A stretch of 64,000 nucleotides of DNA from Streptococcus oralis Uo5 (GCF_000253155.1 NC_015291.1:1521001-1585000); one strand, 5' to 3'. Counted from the stretch's first letter, positions 47,870-58,397 are shown. The notes: generated by a model not told the origin, from the sequence alone. Numbers and translations: made by a program.

Positions 47870-47971
47870 AAGAAACCTCTTTTCATTTTATTGTCATTTA
47901 GTCTATCATAGAATTTCCCCCTTGGAAAATATATATTTTCAATCGCCTTGATAAGAAATGTCTATGAAATG

Positions 47972-47996
47972 AAAAAATCACACCAAAAGTGTGATT
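47972..47996 (-). terminator. terminator after the AGCS symporter gene
   Basis: AATCACAC (47976-47983) and GTGTGATT (47989-47996) form an 8-bp stem with a 5-nt loop directly after the stop, followed on the minus strand by TTTT. Confidence 0.85.
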
Positions 47997-47999
47997 GGG

Positions 48000-49322
48000 T
48001 TAGTGTTTAAAATACTTTTTAGTCTCAGCAATAACGACTGGTGACAAGACTAAGAGGGCAATCAAGTTTGGTAGAGCCATCAAGGCATTGACGATGTCTG
48101 CGATAATCCAGACCATGTCCAACTCGATAAAACCTCCCAACAAGACCATGAGCACAAAGACTACACGATAGAGCCAGATAAAGCGGACACCAAAGAGAAA
48201 CTCAAAACAGCGCTCTCCGTAATAGTTCCAACCGAGAATCGTCGTAAAGGCAAAGAGTACAAGGAAGATGGTCAAGAGGGCAGGTCCAAAATGTGAAAAA
48301 ACTGTTGAGAAGGCTGACTGGGTCAAGGCAACTCCATTCAAATCACCACTCCAAACTCCAGTTACCAAGATTGTTAAACCAGTCAACGTACATATAATGA
48401 GGGTATCAATAAAGGTTCCTGTCATGGAAATCAAGCCTTGCTCGACAGGCTCATTAGTCTTAGCTGCAGCCGCCGCAATGGGAGCAGAACCAAGACCAGA
48501 TTCGTTAGAGAAGACTCCCCGCGCTACACCATTTTGGATAGCCATCCGAATACTAGCACCTGCAAAACCACCTACCGCAGCAGCTGGACTAAAGGCTGAA
48601 GTAAAGATGAGTGCAAGCGTAGCTGGGATTTTCTCGATATTAAAGAGAATAACTGTAAGAGTTCCCAGAATATAGACAATAGCCATAAATGGAACAACTG
48701 CTGTCGAAACTTTTGATATGGATTTGAGGCCACCAAAGACGGCAATCCCTACAAAAATGGATAAAATCAGAGCCGTGATAGCTGGATCAACTTGGGCTGT
48801 ATTTTGAATGGATTCTGTAATCGAATTGACTTGGGTAAAGGTACCAATCCCTAGAAGGGCTACCAATACACCCGCTAGGGCAAAGAAGATAGCAAGTGGA
48901 CGCCACTTTTCTCCCATCCCCAAAAGGATGTAATGCATGGGGCCTCCAGCTACAGCTCCATTTGCATCCTTTGTGCGGTATTTGATGGCCAGCAAGCCTT
49001 CGGCATACTTGGTCGCCATCCCAAAAAAGGCTGCCATCCACATCCAAAAGAGGGCCCCTGGTCCTCCAACCTTGATGGCAGTCGCGACCCCGATGATATT
49101 TCCCGTACCAACGGTGGCGGCTAGAGCCGTACACAGAGCAGCAAAGCTCGACACGTCACCATGTCCCTTGTCCTTGGTAAAGATCAACTGAAAGGCCTTA
49201 GGGAGACGAGCCACCTGCAAAAGGCCTAGTCGGATGGTCAAATAGATACCTGTTCCGACCAATAAGATCAAGAGGGGAGGCCCCCAAACGAAAGCATCAA
49301 GCGCTTTAAGCAATTCTAACAT
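48000..49322 (-). CDS. AGCS-family sodium/alanine or glycine symporter
   Basis: 440 residues, about eleven helices. Family signatures: FAALCTALAATVGTGNIIGVATAIKVGGPGALFWMW, SNESGLGSAPIAAAAAKTNEP and GWNYYGERCFEFLFG. Imports alanine or glycine with sodium or protons. The glycine riboswitch in its leader shows that it responds to glycine, which argues for glycine as an important cargo. Single-gene transcript. Confidence 0.93.
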   Translation of the reverse strand: MLELLKALDAFVWGPPLLILLVGTGIYLTIRLGLLQVARLPKAFQLIFTKDKGHGDVSSFAALCTALAATVGTGNIIGVATAIKVGGPGALFWMWMAAFFGMATKYAEGLLAIKYRTKDANGAVAGGPMHYILLGMGEKWRPLAIFFALAGVLVALLGIGTFTQVNSITESIQNTAQVDPAITALILSIFVGIAVFGGLKSISKVSTAVVPFMAIVYILGTLTVILFNIEKIPATLALIFTSAFSPAAAVGGFAGASIRMAIQNGVARGVFSNESGLGSAPIAAAAAKTNEPVEQGLISMTGTFIDTLIICTLTGLTILVTGVWSGDLNGVALTQSAFSTVFSHFGPALLTIFLVLFAFTTILGWNYYGERCFEFLFGVRFIWLYRVVFVLMVLLGGFIELDMVWIIADIVNALMALPNLIALLVLSPVVIAETKKYFKH

Positions 49323-49353
49323 TTCCTACTCCTATCTTTCAACCCCAAAAGAA

Positions 49354-49505
49354 AGAGCACATGCAAGATACATGTACTCTGGAATGCTTAGATAAATACC
49401 CAAAACGGTCTATCTTAGCTCTGTCCTTTTACCTGAGAGTTTGAGCAGTTGCCTGCCTTGCCCCTTCGGTGCCTTCACGGTCTCTCCAGAGTTCCGTCCA
49501 TTTAC
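49354..49505 (-). promoter_or_regulatory. single-aptamer glycine riboswitch with terminator
   Basis: The minus strand reads CTCTGGAGAGACC, CCGAAGGGGCAAGGCAGG, ACTCTCAGGTAAAAGGACAG and AGAGC in order, the conserved core of glycine riboswitches (about 49412-49505). Only one aptamer is visible; most are tandem. Further on, AGAGTACATG pairs with CATGTGCTCT (49354-49380), followed by TTTCTTTT, as an expression platform. The 344-nt gap between mutS2 and the symporter is accounted for by this and its promoter. Confidence 0.92.
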
Positions 49506-49574
49506 AGTCATGGAAAACAAACCTTTCTCCACTTCTATTAAACTTCGTTCGGTGTTGGTATTTAATTTTTTATT

Positions 49575-49603
49575 ATTTTACAAGAAAAGTCAGCTTCTGT
49601 CAA
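49575..49603 (-). promoter_or_regulatory. promoter of the riboswitch-symporter transcript
   Basis: Minus strand -35 TTGACA (49598-49603), 17-nt spacer, -10 TAAAAT (49575-49580), about 70 nt before the aptamer. Confidence 0.8.
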
Positions 49604-49666
49604 TATATTCTATGAAAATTTTTGGCTTTTCATTTCTTTTTCATAAAGAGCGAATCCTTCTTCTCT

Positions 49667-52003
49667 CTATCCTTTAAAGGTCACAATGGTTGCGCCACTG
49701 CCTCCAGCATTTTGTGGAGCATAGCCAAAACTCTTGACATGCTTGTTTCTTTGCAGGTATTTGGTGACGCCCTCACGGATGACTCCTGTTCCGATACCAT
49801 GGATAATGTCTACCTGCGCCATGTTATTGAGCAGGGCTTGGTCGATAAAGGCGTCTAACTCATTCATAGCCTCTTCGTATCGTTTGCCTCGGAGATCCAG
49901 TCTCGCTTGCGGACCACGACCAGAAGCACGTTTGACGACATTGACTTGTTTTTTCTTGACTGGGGCTTCTTGTTGGGCCTGAACAAGGTCAAATTCTTTC
50001 TCTTCCAAGGTCATCTTGATCAAACCGACTTGGGCTTCCCAACGGCCGTCCTTAAGCTGATTGGTCAAGGTTCCACGCTGACCATAACTGAGAACAATGA
50101 TATCATCCCCAACCTTTGGAGCTCGGTTTTTCTTGGCTTTTTGAAGGACCTTGTTTTTAGACAAGTCGACTTTTTCAGGAGCCAGTTTTTTCAGCTCAGC
50201 CTTGGCTTCAATGATTTCGTGGGGTTTGAGTTGAGACTTGCTGTGAAGATTCTTGAGAATCTGGTCACTCTCACTTAGAGCAAGTTCCACAATCTCAGCA
50301 GCCTGTTCACGCGCTTTGTTGAGCTCAGTTTCCTTTTCACGATTAAGCTCATTGTAGAGTTTTTTGAGTGCCCGGTTCATCTTGAGGTTTTCTTGCTCCA
50401 CCTCACGGATATTGTCCAAGCGTTTGCGACTTTCAAGCGTTTGCTCTTCCAATTGTTCAATGATACGGTTGACATCATTATCTTGGTTGACCTGCTGACT
50501 GGCATCCCCGACGATGACATCTGACAGTCCTAGGCGTTTGGCAATTTCAAAGGCATTGCTTCGACCAGGAACTCCCTGCATAAAGCGATAGGTCGGACGC
50601 AGGCTGGCTGTATCAAACTCCATGCTTGCATTTTGCACAAAGGCTGTTTCGATACCGTAGGCCTTGAGTTCTGGATAGTGGGTCGTCGCCATGGTCTTGA
50701 CCTGACGTAGACGAAGATCCTCCAGAATAGCCATAGCAAGGGCGGCTCCCTCTTGAGGATCTGTACCAGCCCCCAACTCATCCAAGAGTAAGAGTGAATG
50801 TTGGTTGACCTTGCCAAGAATATCTACGATATTGGTCATGTGGCTGGAGAAGGTAGACAAGCTTTGTTCGATAGACTGCTCATCCCCGATATCTGCGAAG
50901 ATTTCCTCAAAAACACCGACACGGCTCCCCTTATCAGCTAAAATGGGCAAGCCTGACTGGGCCATGAGTTGAGTCAAGCCCAGGGTTTTGAGCATGATGG
51001 TCTTCCCACCAGTATTGGGACCTGTAATGACAATGGCCGTTAATTCCTTACCGAAGTGCACATCGTTTGCGACAGCATTTTTGACCAAAGGATGGCGAAC
51101 ATGAAGAAGTTGAATCTCCTGATTCTCTGAAAGTTGAGGAACAACTGCTTGTCTTTCTTGGATGAAACGCACCTTGGCACGAATCAAGTCTAAATGGCCG
51201 ATAATCCAAGCGTCATTAGCAATCTCAGCAGCATGAGGACGGACCCGTTCTGATAGTTCCTGCAGGATGCGAATCATCTCATAGCGTTCGTCAGCTCGCA
51301 AACTAGCGATTTCTTCGCTCAGCTTGACCACCTCCCGTGGCTCGATATAGACCGTGTTTCCACTAGCAGAAATATCATGGACAACACCTGCAATCTTATT
51401 GCGATAGGTGTTCTTGACTGGTAAGACTTGACGGCCATTTCGGCTAGCGATTATGCCTTCCGTCAACATCTGCGCTTTTTGCTTGAGCAAGTCTTGTAAG
51501 ACATCTCGAACTTGACTCTCGCTATCATGGATTTTCCGACGGATGCGTGCTAGCTCTTCACTGGCAAAATTCTCGATAAATCCTGCATCATTTAGGGCTT
51601 GGAGACTGCCTTGCAAGTGTGGGAAATCATGTAGTTTTTCAAACCATCTCGCCAACTGCTCCAAGCGTACGTTTTCGAGATTGGTATAAAAGCCTTGCAA
51701 CTCTCTGCTAGCCAGCAAGACCCGTTTGAGGAGCAGGAACTCCTCAATATTGAGGTCCGCCCCCATCTCCAGACGCTTGCAAACAGCTGATATCTCACGC
51801 GTCGCTAGGATGGTAAAGTGAGGTTGCTCCACAAATAGGGCTTGCATTTCCTCCATCTCTGTAAAGGCTTGTTTGATCTTATCCACCTTGGCAGTTGGGG
51901 CCAAGCCTTTTAGCTCCTCTAGTCCTTGTTCTGTCAGGAGATGAGGTTCAAACAAGGCCTTGATTTTATTAAATTCTAAGGTTTCTAGTATTTTTGTATT
52001 CAT
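49667..52003 (-). CDS. mutS2: MutS2, ATPase/endonuclease with Smr domain
   Basis: 778 residues. Lever and clamp helices, then the ATPase with Walker [13 protein letters not shown] (about 325-336) and [12 protein letters not shown], a long coiled coil (about 515-610), a KOW-like stretch, and the C-terminal Smr nuclease domain ([12 protein letters not shown] ... [11 protein letters not shown]). Suppresses recombination and, in Bacillus, acts on collided ribosomes. It is preceded by an extended -10 box (TGCTATAAT at 52032-52037, plus-strand coordinates). Confidence 0.95.
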   Translation of the reverse strand: MNTKILETLEFNKIKALFEPHLLTEQGLEELKGLAPTAKVDKIKQAFTEMEEMQALFVEQPHFTILATREISAVCKRLEMGADLNIEEFLLLKRVLLASRELQGFYTNLENVRLEQLARWFEKLHDFPHLQGSLQALNDAGFIENFASEELARIRRKIHDSESQVRDVLQDLLKQKAQMLTEGIIASRNGRQVLPVKNTYRNKIAGVVHDISASGNTVYIEPREVVKLSEEIASLRADERYEMIRILQELSERVRPHAAEIANDAWIIGHLDLIRAKVRFIQERQAVVPQLSENQEIQLLHVRHPLVKNAVANDVHFGKELTAIVITGPNTGGKTIMLKTLGLTQLMAQSGLPILADKGSRVGVFEEIFADIGDEQSIEQSLSTFSSHMTNIVDILGKVNQHSLLLLDELGAGTDPQEGAALAMAILEDLRLRQVKTMATTHYPELKAYGIETAFVQNASMEFDTASLRPTYRFMQGVPGRSNAFEIAKRLGLSDVIVGDASQQVNQDNDVNRIIEQLEEQTLESRKRLDNIREVEQENLKMNRALKKLYNELNREKETELNKAREQAAEIVELALSESDQILKNLHSKSQLKPHEIIEAKAELKKLAPEKVDLSKNKVLQKAKKNRAPKVGDDIIVLSYGQRGTLTNQLKDGRWEAQVGLIKMTLEEKEFDLVQAQQEAPVKKKQVNVVKRASGRGPQARLDLRGKRYEEAMNELDAFIDQALLNNMAQVDIIHGIGTGVIREGVTKYLQRNKHVKSFGYAPQNAGGSGATIVTFKG

Positions 52004-52077
52004 ATTCTTTCCTTGTATGCTGGTTTACAAGATTATAGCAACTAGGGGTTTTGACTTAGTCGTCCAATCTGTAAACA

Positions 52078-52103
52078 AAGGGCTAGGAAAAATCCCGCCC
52101 TTT
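52078..52103 (-). terminator. terminator after cvpA
   Basis: Directly after the cvpA stop the minus strand reads AAAGGGC-GGG, loop, CCTAGCCCTTT then GTTT: a GC-rich hairpin between cvpA and mutS2. Confidence 0.7.
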
Positions 52104-52652
52104 TTATCCGATTAAATTTGTCACCCAGAGTTGTTTGATAAGGTTTGTCGTAAAAGGGACACTTTGGATGATATGTTTGGCTACTGTACTTTTTTCGAGT
52201 GAATTTTGAATGACTGCCAGAGGCACTGTTGCAAGAATGGTTAGAGCCATTTGCAAGACAAATAAAGTTACCAATAGAGACAAAATGCCTGATCCGATAC
52301 GCAACCATTTGACATCGAGCTTTTTAGTTGGAATCAAGTGCAGGAACAAACCGATAAAACGTCCGATACTATAACAAATTCCGAAAACTAAAAGGTAGGC
52401 TAGGCCTGCATAAAAGACCTTGTCTAGGTGAAACAGCTGGTCTGAAGGGAAGAAAAAGGTGCCCTGTCCTTCCTGAGGATTGGCATAAGGGACAAGCAAG
52501 TGGAAATGGTCGCCCAGTGATTTATAAAACTGTCCCGCAACAAAGGCTGAAATCACTGCAACGAGGAAATAATAAACTTGCAGGACCAAACCTCTACGGT
52601 AGCCGATGTAAAAGCCCCAAGCAAGAACCAATAAGAGTAGGATTGAAATCAT
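52104..52652 (-). CDS. cvpA: CvpA-family membrane protein
   Basis: 182 residues with four hydrophobic helices; GFYIGYRRGLVLQVYYFLVAVISAFVA is the characteristic CvpA start. Named from colicin V production in E. coli, where it also affects envelope integrity; the biochemical role is unknown. Overlaps the zapA end by 4 nt and sits before mutS2, an arrangement common in Firmicutes. Confidence 0.9.
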   Translation of the reverse strand: MISILLLLVLAWGFYIGYRRGLVLQVYYFLVAVISAFVAGQFYKSLGDHFHLLVPYANPQEGQGTFFFPSDQLFHLDKVFYAGLAYLLVFGICYSIGRFIGLFLHLIPTKKLDVKWLRIGSGILSLLVTLFVLQMALTILATVPLAVIQNSLEKSTVAKHIIQSVPFTTNLIKQLWVTNLIG

Positions 52653-52951
52653 AGGGAATCCTCAATCTTGCTCTGTTCTTGTTTGACAGCAATTAACTTG
52701 TGGCGGAGTTCTAACAACTCTTGCTCCTTGTCATCAAATTCAATTTCACGATTGAGTTGTGTAGACAGACAGTTGACCGCCAAAAGAAGCGCAATGGTTT
52801 CATCATCCGCCCCAGGCATTTGTTCTTTAATTGCTTGGTATTTTTCAGTCGCAACCTTGGCAATTTCCTCCATAAAGAGGTTGTCATGCTCGGTTGTCAA
52901 GGTTAATGTCTTTTTCCCGAATGTAAACTTATATCGATTTAGATTTGCCAT
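52649..52951 (-). CDS. zapA: ZapA-like cell division protein
   Basis: 100 residues from the ATG at 52951, which has GAGGTG six nt upstream; a GTG at 52960 opens the same frame but lacks a site. N-terminal NRYKFTFGKKTLTLTTEHDNLFMEEIAKVA matches the ZapA fold, and the C-terminal half is a coiled coil. ZapA cross-links FtsZ filaments. Divergent from rnhC, 86 nt apart, and co-transcribed with cvpA. Confidence 0.85.
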   Translation of the reverse strand: MANLNRYKFTFGKKTLTLTTEHDNLFMEEIAKVATEKYQAIKEQMPGADDETIALLLAVNCLSTQLNREIEFDDKEQELLELRHKLIAVKQEQSKIEDSL

Positions 52952-52968
52952 AAAATTCACCTCACGAT

Positions 52969-52997
52969 ATTATACCAAATTTCGCTAACTTTGTCAG
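52969..52997 (-). promoter_or_regulatory. zapA-cvpA promoter
   Basis: Minus strand -35 CTGACA (52992-52997), 17-nt spacer, -10 TATAAT (52969-52974), about 18 nt before the zapA start. Confidence 0.75.
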
Positions 52998-53019
52998 TTT
53001 TTACCAATTCTCCCGCTTT

Positions 53020-53030
53020 TGTGGTACAAT
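53020..53030 (+). promoter_or_regulatory. extended -10 promoter of rnhC
   Basis: TGTGGTACAAT-type extended -10, hexamer TACAAT at 53025-53030, no clear -35. The predicted start point is within a base or two of the rnhC ATG (53038). Confidence 0.55.
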
Positions 53031-53037
53031 AGAGACT

Positions 53038-53919
53038 ATGGCAAGTATCACACTCACACCAAGTGAACAGGAAATTCAGAGCTTTTTAAGTCAGTATCAG
53101 AAGGCTCTCAGTCCTAGTAAAAATCCTTATATTCGCTATTTTTTGAGACTGCCTCAGGCAACGGTTTCTATCTATACTTCTGGAAAAGTCCTCCTACAGG
53201 GCGAAGCTGCTGAGCAATACGCCACTTTCTTTGGTTATCAAGTTCAACAAGAAAACAGTGGACAAGATGTTTCTATGATTGGGACTGATGAGGTGGGAAA
53301 TGGTTCCTACTTTGGTGGTCTGGCTGTCGTGGCTTCCTTTGTGACACCGGACCAGCATGATTTCTTGCGAAAACTCGGGGTGGGGGATTCTAAGACTCTG
53401 ACAGATCAAAAGATTCGTCAGCTTGCTCCTATTCTCAAGGAAAAAATCCAGCACCAAGCGCTCCTCCTTTCACCGAGCAAGTACAACGAAGTTATCGGAG
53501 AGCGTTACAATGCTGTTTCTGTAAAGGTGGCCCTTCACAACCAGGCTATTTTTCTCCTTCTCCAAAAAGGAGTCCAGCCAGAGAAAATCGTGATTGATGC
53601 TTTTACAAGTCCTAAAAACTATGACAAGTACTTGGCGCAAGAAGCCAACCGTTTTCCAAATAAGATCACTTTGGAAGAGAAAGCTGAGGGCAAATACCTG
53701 GCTGTTGCGGTTAGCTCCATCATCGCGCGGGATCTCTTCCTCGAAAACTTGGAAAATCTTGGACGAGAACTAGGCTACCAACTGCCAAGTGGCGCTGGAA
53801 CTGCATCTGATAAGGTTGCTAGTAAAATCCTTCAGGCCTATGGCATGAAAGGACTTCATTTCTGTGCCAAACTTCACTTTAAAAACACTGAAAAAGCCAA
53901 AGCACTTCTAGAAAGGTAA
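53038..53919 (+). CDS. rnhC: ribonuclease HIII
   Basis: 293 residues. Degrades RNA in RNA-DNA hybrids. N-terminal TBP-like substrate-binding domain (about 1-75), then the catalytic core starting [13 protein letters not shown] with Asp84-Glu85 and further acidic residues in [12 protein letters not shown] and KIVIDAF. The start is the usual streptococcal [10 protein letters not shown], but no Shine-Dalgarno is seen and the promoter -10 is only 7 nt away. lepB follows 3 nt later. Confidence 0.95.
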   Translation: MASITLTPSEQEIQSFLSQYQKALSPSKNPYIRYFLRLPQATVSIYTSGKVLLQGEAAEQYATFFGYQVQQENSGQDVSMIGTDEVGNGSYFGGLAVVASFVTPDQHDFLRKLGVGDSKTLTDQKIRQLAPILKEKIQHQALLLSPSKYNEVIGERYNAVSVKVALHNQAIFLLLQKGVQPEKIVIDAFTSPKNYDKYLAQEANRFPNKITLEEKAEGKYLAVAVSSIIARDLFLENLENLGRELGYQLPSGAGTASDKVASKILQAYGMKGLHFCAKLHFKNTEKAKALLER

Positions 53920-53922
53920 ATT

Positions 53923-54537
53923 ATGAATTCGTTTAAAATATTTCTAAAAGAATGGGGAGTTTTCTTCCTGATTATCGCACTGGTAGCTCTTAGCCGTATC
54001 TTTCTTTGGAGCAATGTCCGTGTAGAAGGACACTCTATGGACCCTACCCTAGCAGACGGAGAAGTTCTCTTCGTTGTTAAACACCTCCCAATTGACCGCT
54101 TCGACATTGTGGTTGCGCATGAAGAAGAAGGAAATAAAGACATTGTCAAAAGGGTCATCGGTATGCCCGGAGATACCATCCGCTATGAAAATGACAAACT
54201 CTTTATCAACGATAAAGAAACGGATGAACCCTACCTAGCTGAATACCTCAACTTGTTCAAAACAGAAAAGTTGCAAAATACCTATACTGGCAAAGGATTT
54301 GAAGGCAATAAGGGAGTTTACTTTAGAGAACTTGCTCAAAAAGCACAAGCTTTTACGGTCGATGTCAATTCCAACACTAGCTTCAGCTTTACTGTCCCTC
54401 AAGGCGAGTACCTTCTCCTTGGTGATGATCGTCTAGTCTCTAGCGACAGCCGCCATGTTGGTACCTTCAAGGCCAGCGAAATCAAAGGCGAAGCAAAATT
54501 CCGTTTCTGGCCACTTAACCGTATCGGAACATTTTAA
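53923..54537 (+). CDS. lepB: signal peptidase I
   Basis: 204 residues. N-terminal membrane anchor (about 12-28) and the external serine/lysine protease domain: Ser38 in VEGHSMDPTL and Lys76 in DIVKRVIGMPGD, plus LLGDDRLVSSDSRHVG. Cleaves signal peptides of proteins leaving by the Sec route. Lies 3 nt after rnhC and ends at a terminator. Confidence 0.96.
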   Translation: MNSFKIFLKEWGVFFLIIALVALSRIFLWSNVRVEGHSMDPTLADGEVLFVVKHLPIDRFDIVVAHEEEGNKDIVKRVIGMPGDTIRYENDKLFINDKETDEPYLAEYLNLFKTEKLQNTYTGKGFEGNKGVYFRELAQKAQAFTVDVNSNTSFSFTVPQGEYLLLGDDRLVSSDSRHVGTFKASEIKGEAKFRFWPLNRIGTF

Positions 54538-54546
54538 GATGACGAA

Positions 54547-54579
54547 GAGGCCGAGAATGCTAAGTCTCAGTCTCTTTTT
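54547..54579 (+). terminator. terminator after lepB
   Basis: GAGGCCGAGA (54547-54556) pairs with TCTCAGTCTC (54565-54574) with one mismatch, then TTTTT. It is nested in an outer inverted repeat GATGACGAA (54539-54547) / TTCGTCATC (54600-54608). Confidence 0.75.
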
Positions 54580-54664
54580 CTATTGTGAGAATAAACCTTT
54601 TCGTCATCTAGCTTTTCAAAGTGGCCAAGAGACCAATTCTCACGAACTCATGTAAAGGAAACCT

Positions 54665-57031
54665 ATGGAAGTTTATTTTTCAGGCACCATTGAACGCATT
54701 ATTTTTGAAAATCCCAGTAATTTTTATCGTATTCTCCTCCTAGATATCGAAGATACCAATGCGGAGGACTTTGACGATTTTGAAATCATCGTTACAGGAA
54801 CCATGGCTGACGTGATTGAGGGCGAAGACTATACTTTTTGGGGGCAAATCGTTCAGCACTCCAAGTATGGAGAACAGCTACAGATCAGTCGTTATGAGAG
54901 AGCAAAACCCACTAGTAAGGGTCTAGTCAAGTACTTTTCTAGCAGCCATTTCAAGGGAATTGGACTCAAGACTGCCCAGAAAATCGTTGATAGCTACGGT
55001 GACAATACCATAGACGAAATTCTGGAGCATCCTGAAAAGCTGGAAGGCATCTCAGGACTCTCTGCCAAAAACCGTGAGGCTTTTCTTTCCACCCTCCGTC
55101 TCAACTATGGGACAGAGATGGTTTTGGCAAAACTAGCCAACTACGGCATTCCCAATAAACTAGCCTTTCAGATTCAAGACTTTTACAAGGACGAAACGCT
55201 GGATATTGTCGAAAATTATCCCTACCAGCTGGTTGAGGATATCAAGGGCTTGGGCTTTACCATTGCTGACCAACTAGCAGCCGAACTAGGTATCGAAAGC
55301 CAAGCTCCCGAGCGCTTCCGCGCTGGCCTTGTCCACAGTCTCTTTCAAGGCTGTATGGATACGGGCGATACCTATATGGAAGCCCGAGATTTGCTGGAAC
55401 AAACCCTGACTCTCCTCGAATCTTCCCGTCCCGTGGAACTCGATCCCAGCCAAGTCGCTCAGGAATTATCTCATCTAATTGAAGAGGACAAGGTTCAGCA
55501 GATTGATACCAAAATCTTTGATAATAGCCTCTTTTTCGCTGAAGAAGGCATCCACAGTCACTTGGTTCGTATCCTTGAAAAAGGAAAACAGAAGAGCCAA
55601 GATCTAGAAACCATTCACAAGCATATCGCTACTGTCGAGCAAGAACTGGGGATTCAGTACGATGACATTCAAAAGCAGGCTATCTGCGATGCCATCCAGA
55701 ACAAGGTCTTTATCCTAACAGGTGGACCTGGTACTGGTAAGACAACTGTTATCAATGGTATCATCGCTGTCTATGCCCTGCTTGAAGGACTCGATCTCAA
55801 AAAAAAGAGCAACCTCCCTATTCTTCTCGCTGCACCAACTGGTCGAGCCGCTCGGCGCATGAATGAATTGACAGGATTGTCAAGTGCTACTATACATCGC
55901 CATTTGGGGATGACGGGAGACGATGATACCAGTCATCTAGATGATTATCTGGATGCCGATTTTATCATTGTAGATGAGTTTTCCATGGTGGATACTTGGC
56001 TAGCCAACCAGCTCTTCTCCAATATCTCCTCAAACAGTAAAATCCTCATCGTGGGAGACAGTGACCAGTTGCCTTCTGTCAGTCCTGGACAAGTCCTGGC
56101 TGACCTGCTCCAGATACCCCTGATTCCCCAGACTCGCTTGGAACGGATTTACCGTCAGAGCGAAGAATCAACCATCGTTACCTTGGCAAGTCAGATTCGA
56201 CAAGGCATCCTGCCAGCTGACTTTACCCAGAAAAAAGCAGACCGCTCCTACTTTGAAATCGCTAGTGGCCATATCCCAGCTACCATTGAGAAAATTCTTG
56301 GTGTCGCACTCAGAAGTGGCATTCCGGCTCGCGATATTCAGGTGCTGGCGCCTATGTATCGAGGAACTGCTGGTATTGACGCCATCAACCAACTCATGCA
56401 AGACCTGCTCAATCCACCACAAAAAGACCAACTCAGTTTTGAAGCTCCCCAATACTTCTATCGCAAGGGTGGCAAGGTCATTCACCTAGTCAACGATGCC
56501 GAAGTCAATGTCTTTAACGGAGACCTAGGCTACATCACAGACCTGATTCCTGGAAAATACACCGAGTCCAAACAAGACGAGATTGTCATTGATTTTGATG
56601 GCAATGAGGTCATCTATCCACGCAACGAATGGTACAAGATTCGACTAGCCTATGCCATGAGTATCCATAAGTCTCAGGGAAGTGAGTTTCCTGTTGTCAT
56701 CCTGCCCATCACCAGTGCTAGCAAGCGCATGCTGGAGCGAAATCTCATCTACACAGCCATTACACGGGCCAAGAGCAAGCTCATCCTTCTTGGTGAATTA
56801 CAGGCCTTCGACTATGCAGTCAAGCATATCGGGACTGCCCGTAAGACCTATCTGATTGAGCGCTTTAAGGATCTGGTTGAAGCAACTGACCAAACCAGCC
56901 CAGCTCCTAGCGAAACAACAAATCAAGAGGATTCTCCTCTATCCTACATCCTCACCGAGGAAAACTGGTCTAGTATTCACGCTATGATTGGGATTACAGA
57001 TGTCGATCTCAAAGAGATTTTTGGAAAATAG
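54665..57031 (+). CDS. recD2: RecD2-type 5'-3' DNA helicase
   Basis: 788 residues, standard length. Helicase superfamily 1B for DNA repair and fork maintenance, acting without RecBC. N-terminal OB-like and helix-hairpin-helix regions (KGIGLKTAQKIVDSYG, IKGLGFTIADQLA), Walker A LTGGPGTGKTTV (about 352-363), Walker B FIIVDEFSMVD, and late motifs AYAMSIHKSQGSEF and YTAITRAKSKL. It follows the lepB terminator. Confidence 0.95.
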   Translation: MEVYFSGTIERIIFENPSNFYRILLLDIEDTNAEDFDDFEIIVTGTMADVIEGEDYTFWGQIVQHSKYGEQLQISRYERAKPTSKGLVKYFSSSHFKGIGLKTAQKIVDSYGDNTIDEILEHPEKLEGISGLSAKNREAFLSTLRLNYGTEMVLAKLANYGIPNKLAFQIQDFYKDETLDIVENYPYQLVEDIKGLGFTIADQLAAELGIESQAPERFRAGLVHSLFQGCMDTGDTYMEARDLLEQTLTLLESSRPVELDPSQVAQELSHLIEEDKVQQIDTKIFDNSLFFAEEGIHSHLVRILEKGKQKSQDLETIHKHIATVEQELGIQYDDIQKQAICDAIQNKVFILTGGPGTGKTTVINGIIAVYALLEGLDLKKKSNLPILLAAPTGRAARRMNELTGLSSATIHRHLGMTGDDDTSHLDDYLDADFIIVDEFSMVDTWLANQLFSNISSNSKILIVGDSDQLPSVSPGQVLADLLQIPLIPQTRLERIYRQSEESTIVTLASQIRQGILPADFTQKKADRSYFEIASGHIPATIEKILGVALRSGIPARDIQVLAPMYRGTAGIDAINQLMQDLLNPPQKDQLSFEAPQYFYRKGGKVIHLVNDAEVNVFNGDLGYITDLIPGKYTESKQDEIVIDFDGNEVIYPRNEWYKIRLAYAMSIHKSQGSEFPVVILPITSASKRMLERNLIYTAITRAKSKLILLGELQAFDYAVKHIGTARKTYLIERFKDLVEATDQTSPAPSETTNQEDSPLSYILTEENWSSIHAMIGITDVDLKEIFGK

Positions 57032-57041
57032 ACAAGCAGAA

Positions 57042-57063
57042 AGCCCACCTAGTCAGGTGGGCT
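57042..57063 (+). terminator. bidirectional terminator between recD2 and tig
   Basis: AGCCCACCT (57042-57050) pairs perfectly with AGGTGGGCT (57055-57063) around AGTC, flanked by T-rich sequence on the plus side. It serves convergent recD2 and tig. Confidence 0.88.
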
Positions 57064-57078
57064 CTTTATCTTTTAAGA

Positions 57079-58362
57079 TTATTTTACTGTTGCAGTGCTT
57101 GTGATCAATTCAACAGCTTTTTTAATAGTGATATCGTGTTTCAACATGTCAGCTGAAAGCAAGTTTTGTACTTGTGCAACTTCCATGTTGTAGTCTGCTG
57201 CCAATTGCTCGATTTCTTTTTGGATTTCTTGTTCTGAAGCGTCAAATCCTTCAGCTTTCGCAACTGCTTCGATAACAAGGTTAGTCTTCGTACGTGACTC
57301 AGCTTCTGCTTCGTATTGTTTGTGAAGGTCTTCTTGAGTAGTTCCAGTGATTTGGAAGTACATGTCAGGGTTGATACCTTGGCGTTGCAAGTTTCCAAGG
57401 AATTCATTTACTGAACGGTGAACTTCTTCGTGGATCATTTCTTCTGGAAGTTCTACGATTTCAGCGTTTTCTACAGCTTTATCGATTGCTGCACCTTCAA
57501 GGGCATCTTTGTATGCTTCTTCTTTCGCAGCAGTCAATTCTTTGCGGTATTTTTCTTTCAATTCGTCAAGAGTTTCCACTTCTTCGTCGATATCTTTTGC
57601 AAGTTCATCATCAAGAGCTGGAACTTCTTTAGCTTTTACTTCGTGGATAGTTGTCACGAATTTAGCTTCTTTACCTGCAAGGTCTTCTGCTTGGTAGTCT
57701 TCTGGGAATGTTACGACAACGTCAACAGTTTCGCCAGCTGAGTGTCCAACCAATTGGTCTTCAAAACCAGGGATAAATTGACCTGAACCAAGTCCAAGTG
57801 AGAAGTTTTCACCTTTTCCACCGTCAAATTCAACACCGTCGATAGAACCAACGAAGTCAATCACAACAGTGTCGCCATTTTCAGCAGCGCCTTCTTTGAT
57901 AACCAATTCAGCCAAGTTGTTGCGTTCGCGTTCGATACGTTCTTCAACGTCAGCGTCTGTCACTTCTTTTTCTACATCTACTGATACTTCAAGGTTTTTG
58001 TAGTCACCCAATTTCACTTCAGGTTTTGTCACGACTTCAGCTGTGATAACCCAGTCTTGACCTTTTTCCATTGAAGTCACGTCAATTTTTGGTTGTGCAA
58101 CGACTTCAAGACCAGCTTCTTTTACTGCAGCTTCATAAGCGTTTGGCAAAAGAGCGTTCATTGCATCTTGATAAAGAGCTTCTTCACCAAATTTTTGGTC
58201 GAAGATAGGGCGTGGAAGGTGACCTTTACGGAAACCAGGAACGTTAAGAGTTTTCTTTACTGAGTTAAATACACGGTCCAATTCTGGTTTGATTTGGTCT
58301 TGAGAGATAGTGAAAGTCAAGACACCACGGTTTGTTTCTTTGTTTTCAAATGATACAGACAT
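57079..58362 (-). CDS. tig: trigger factor
   Basis: 427 residues. Ribosome-bound chaperone with peptidyl-prolyl isomerase activity. Ribosome-binding loop [24 protein letters not shown], the central FKBP domain ([20 protein letters not shown] ... [16 protein letters not shown]), and the helical C-terminal arms. In streptococci also needed for maturation of some secreted proteins. Own promoter; terminator shared with recD2. Confidence 0.97.
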   Translation of the reverse strand: MSVSFENKETNRGVLTFTISQDQIKPELDRVFNSVKKTLNVPGFRKGHLPRPIFDQKFGEEALYQDAMNALLPNAYEAAVKEAGLEVVAQPKIDVTSMEKGQDWVITAEVVTKPEVKLGDYKNLEVSVDVEKEVTDADVEERIERERNNLAELVIKEGAAENGDTVVIDFVGSIDGVEFDGGKGENFSLGLGSGQFIPGFEDQLVGHSAGETVDVVVTFPEDYQAEDLAGKEAKFVTTIHEVKAKEVPALDDELAKDIDEEVETLDELKEKYRKELTAAKEEAYKDALEGAAIDKAVENAEIVELPEEMIHEEVHRSVNEFLGNLQRQGINPDMYFQITGTTQEDLHKQYEAEAESRTKTNLVIEAVAKAEGFDASEQEIQKEIEQLAADYNMEVAQVQNLLSADMLKHDITIKKAVELITSTATVK

Positions 58363-58397
58363 TCTGTCATTTCTCCTTAAAATTTTTAATACAGTCC

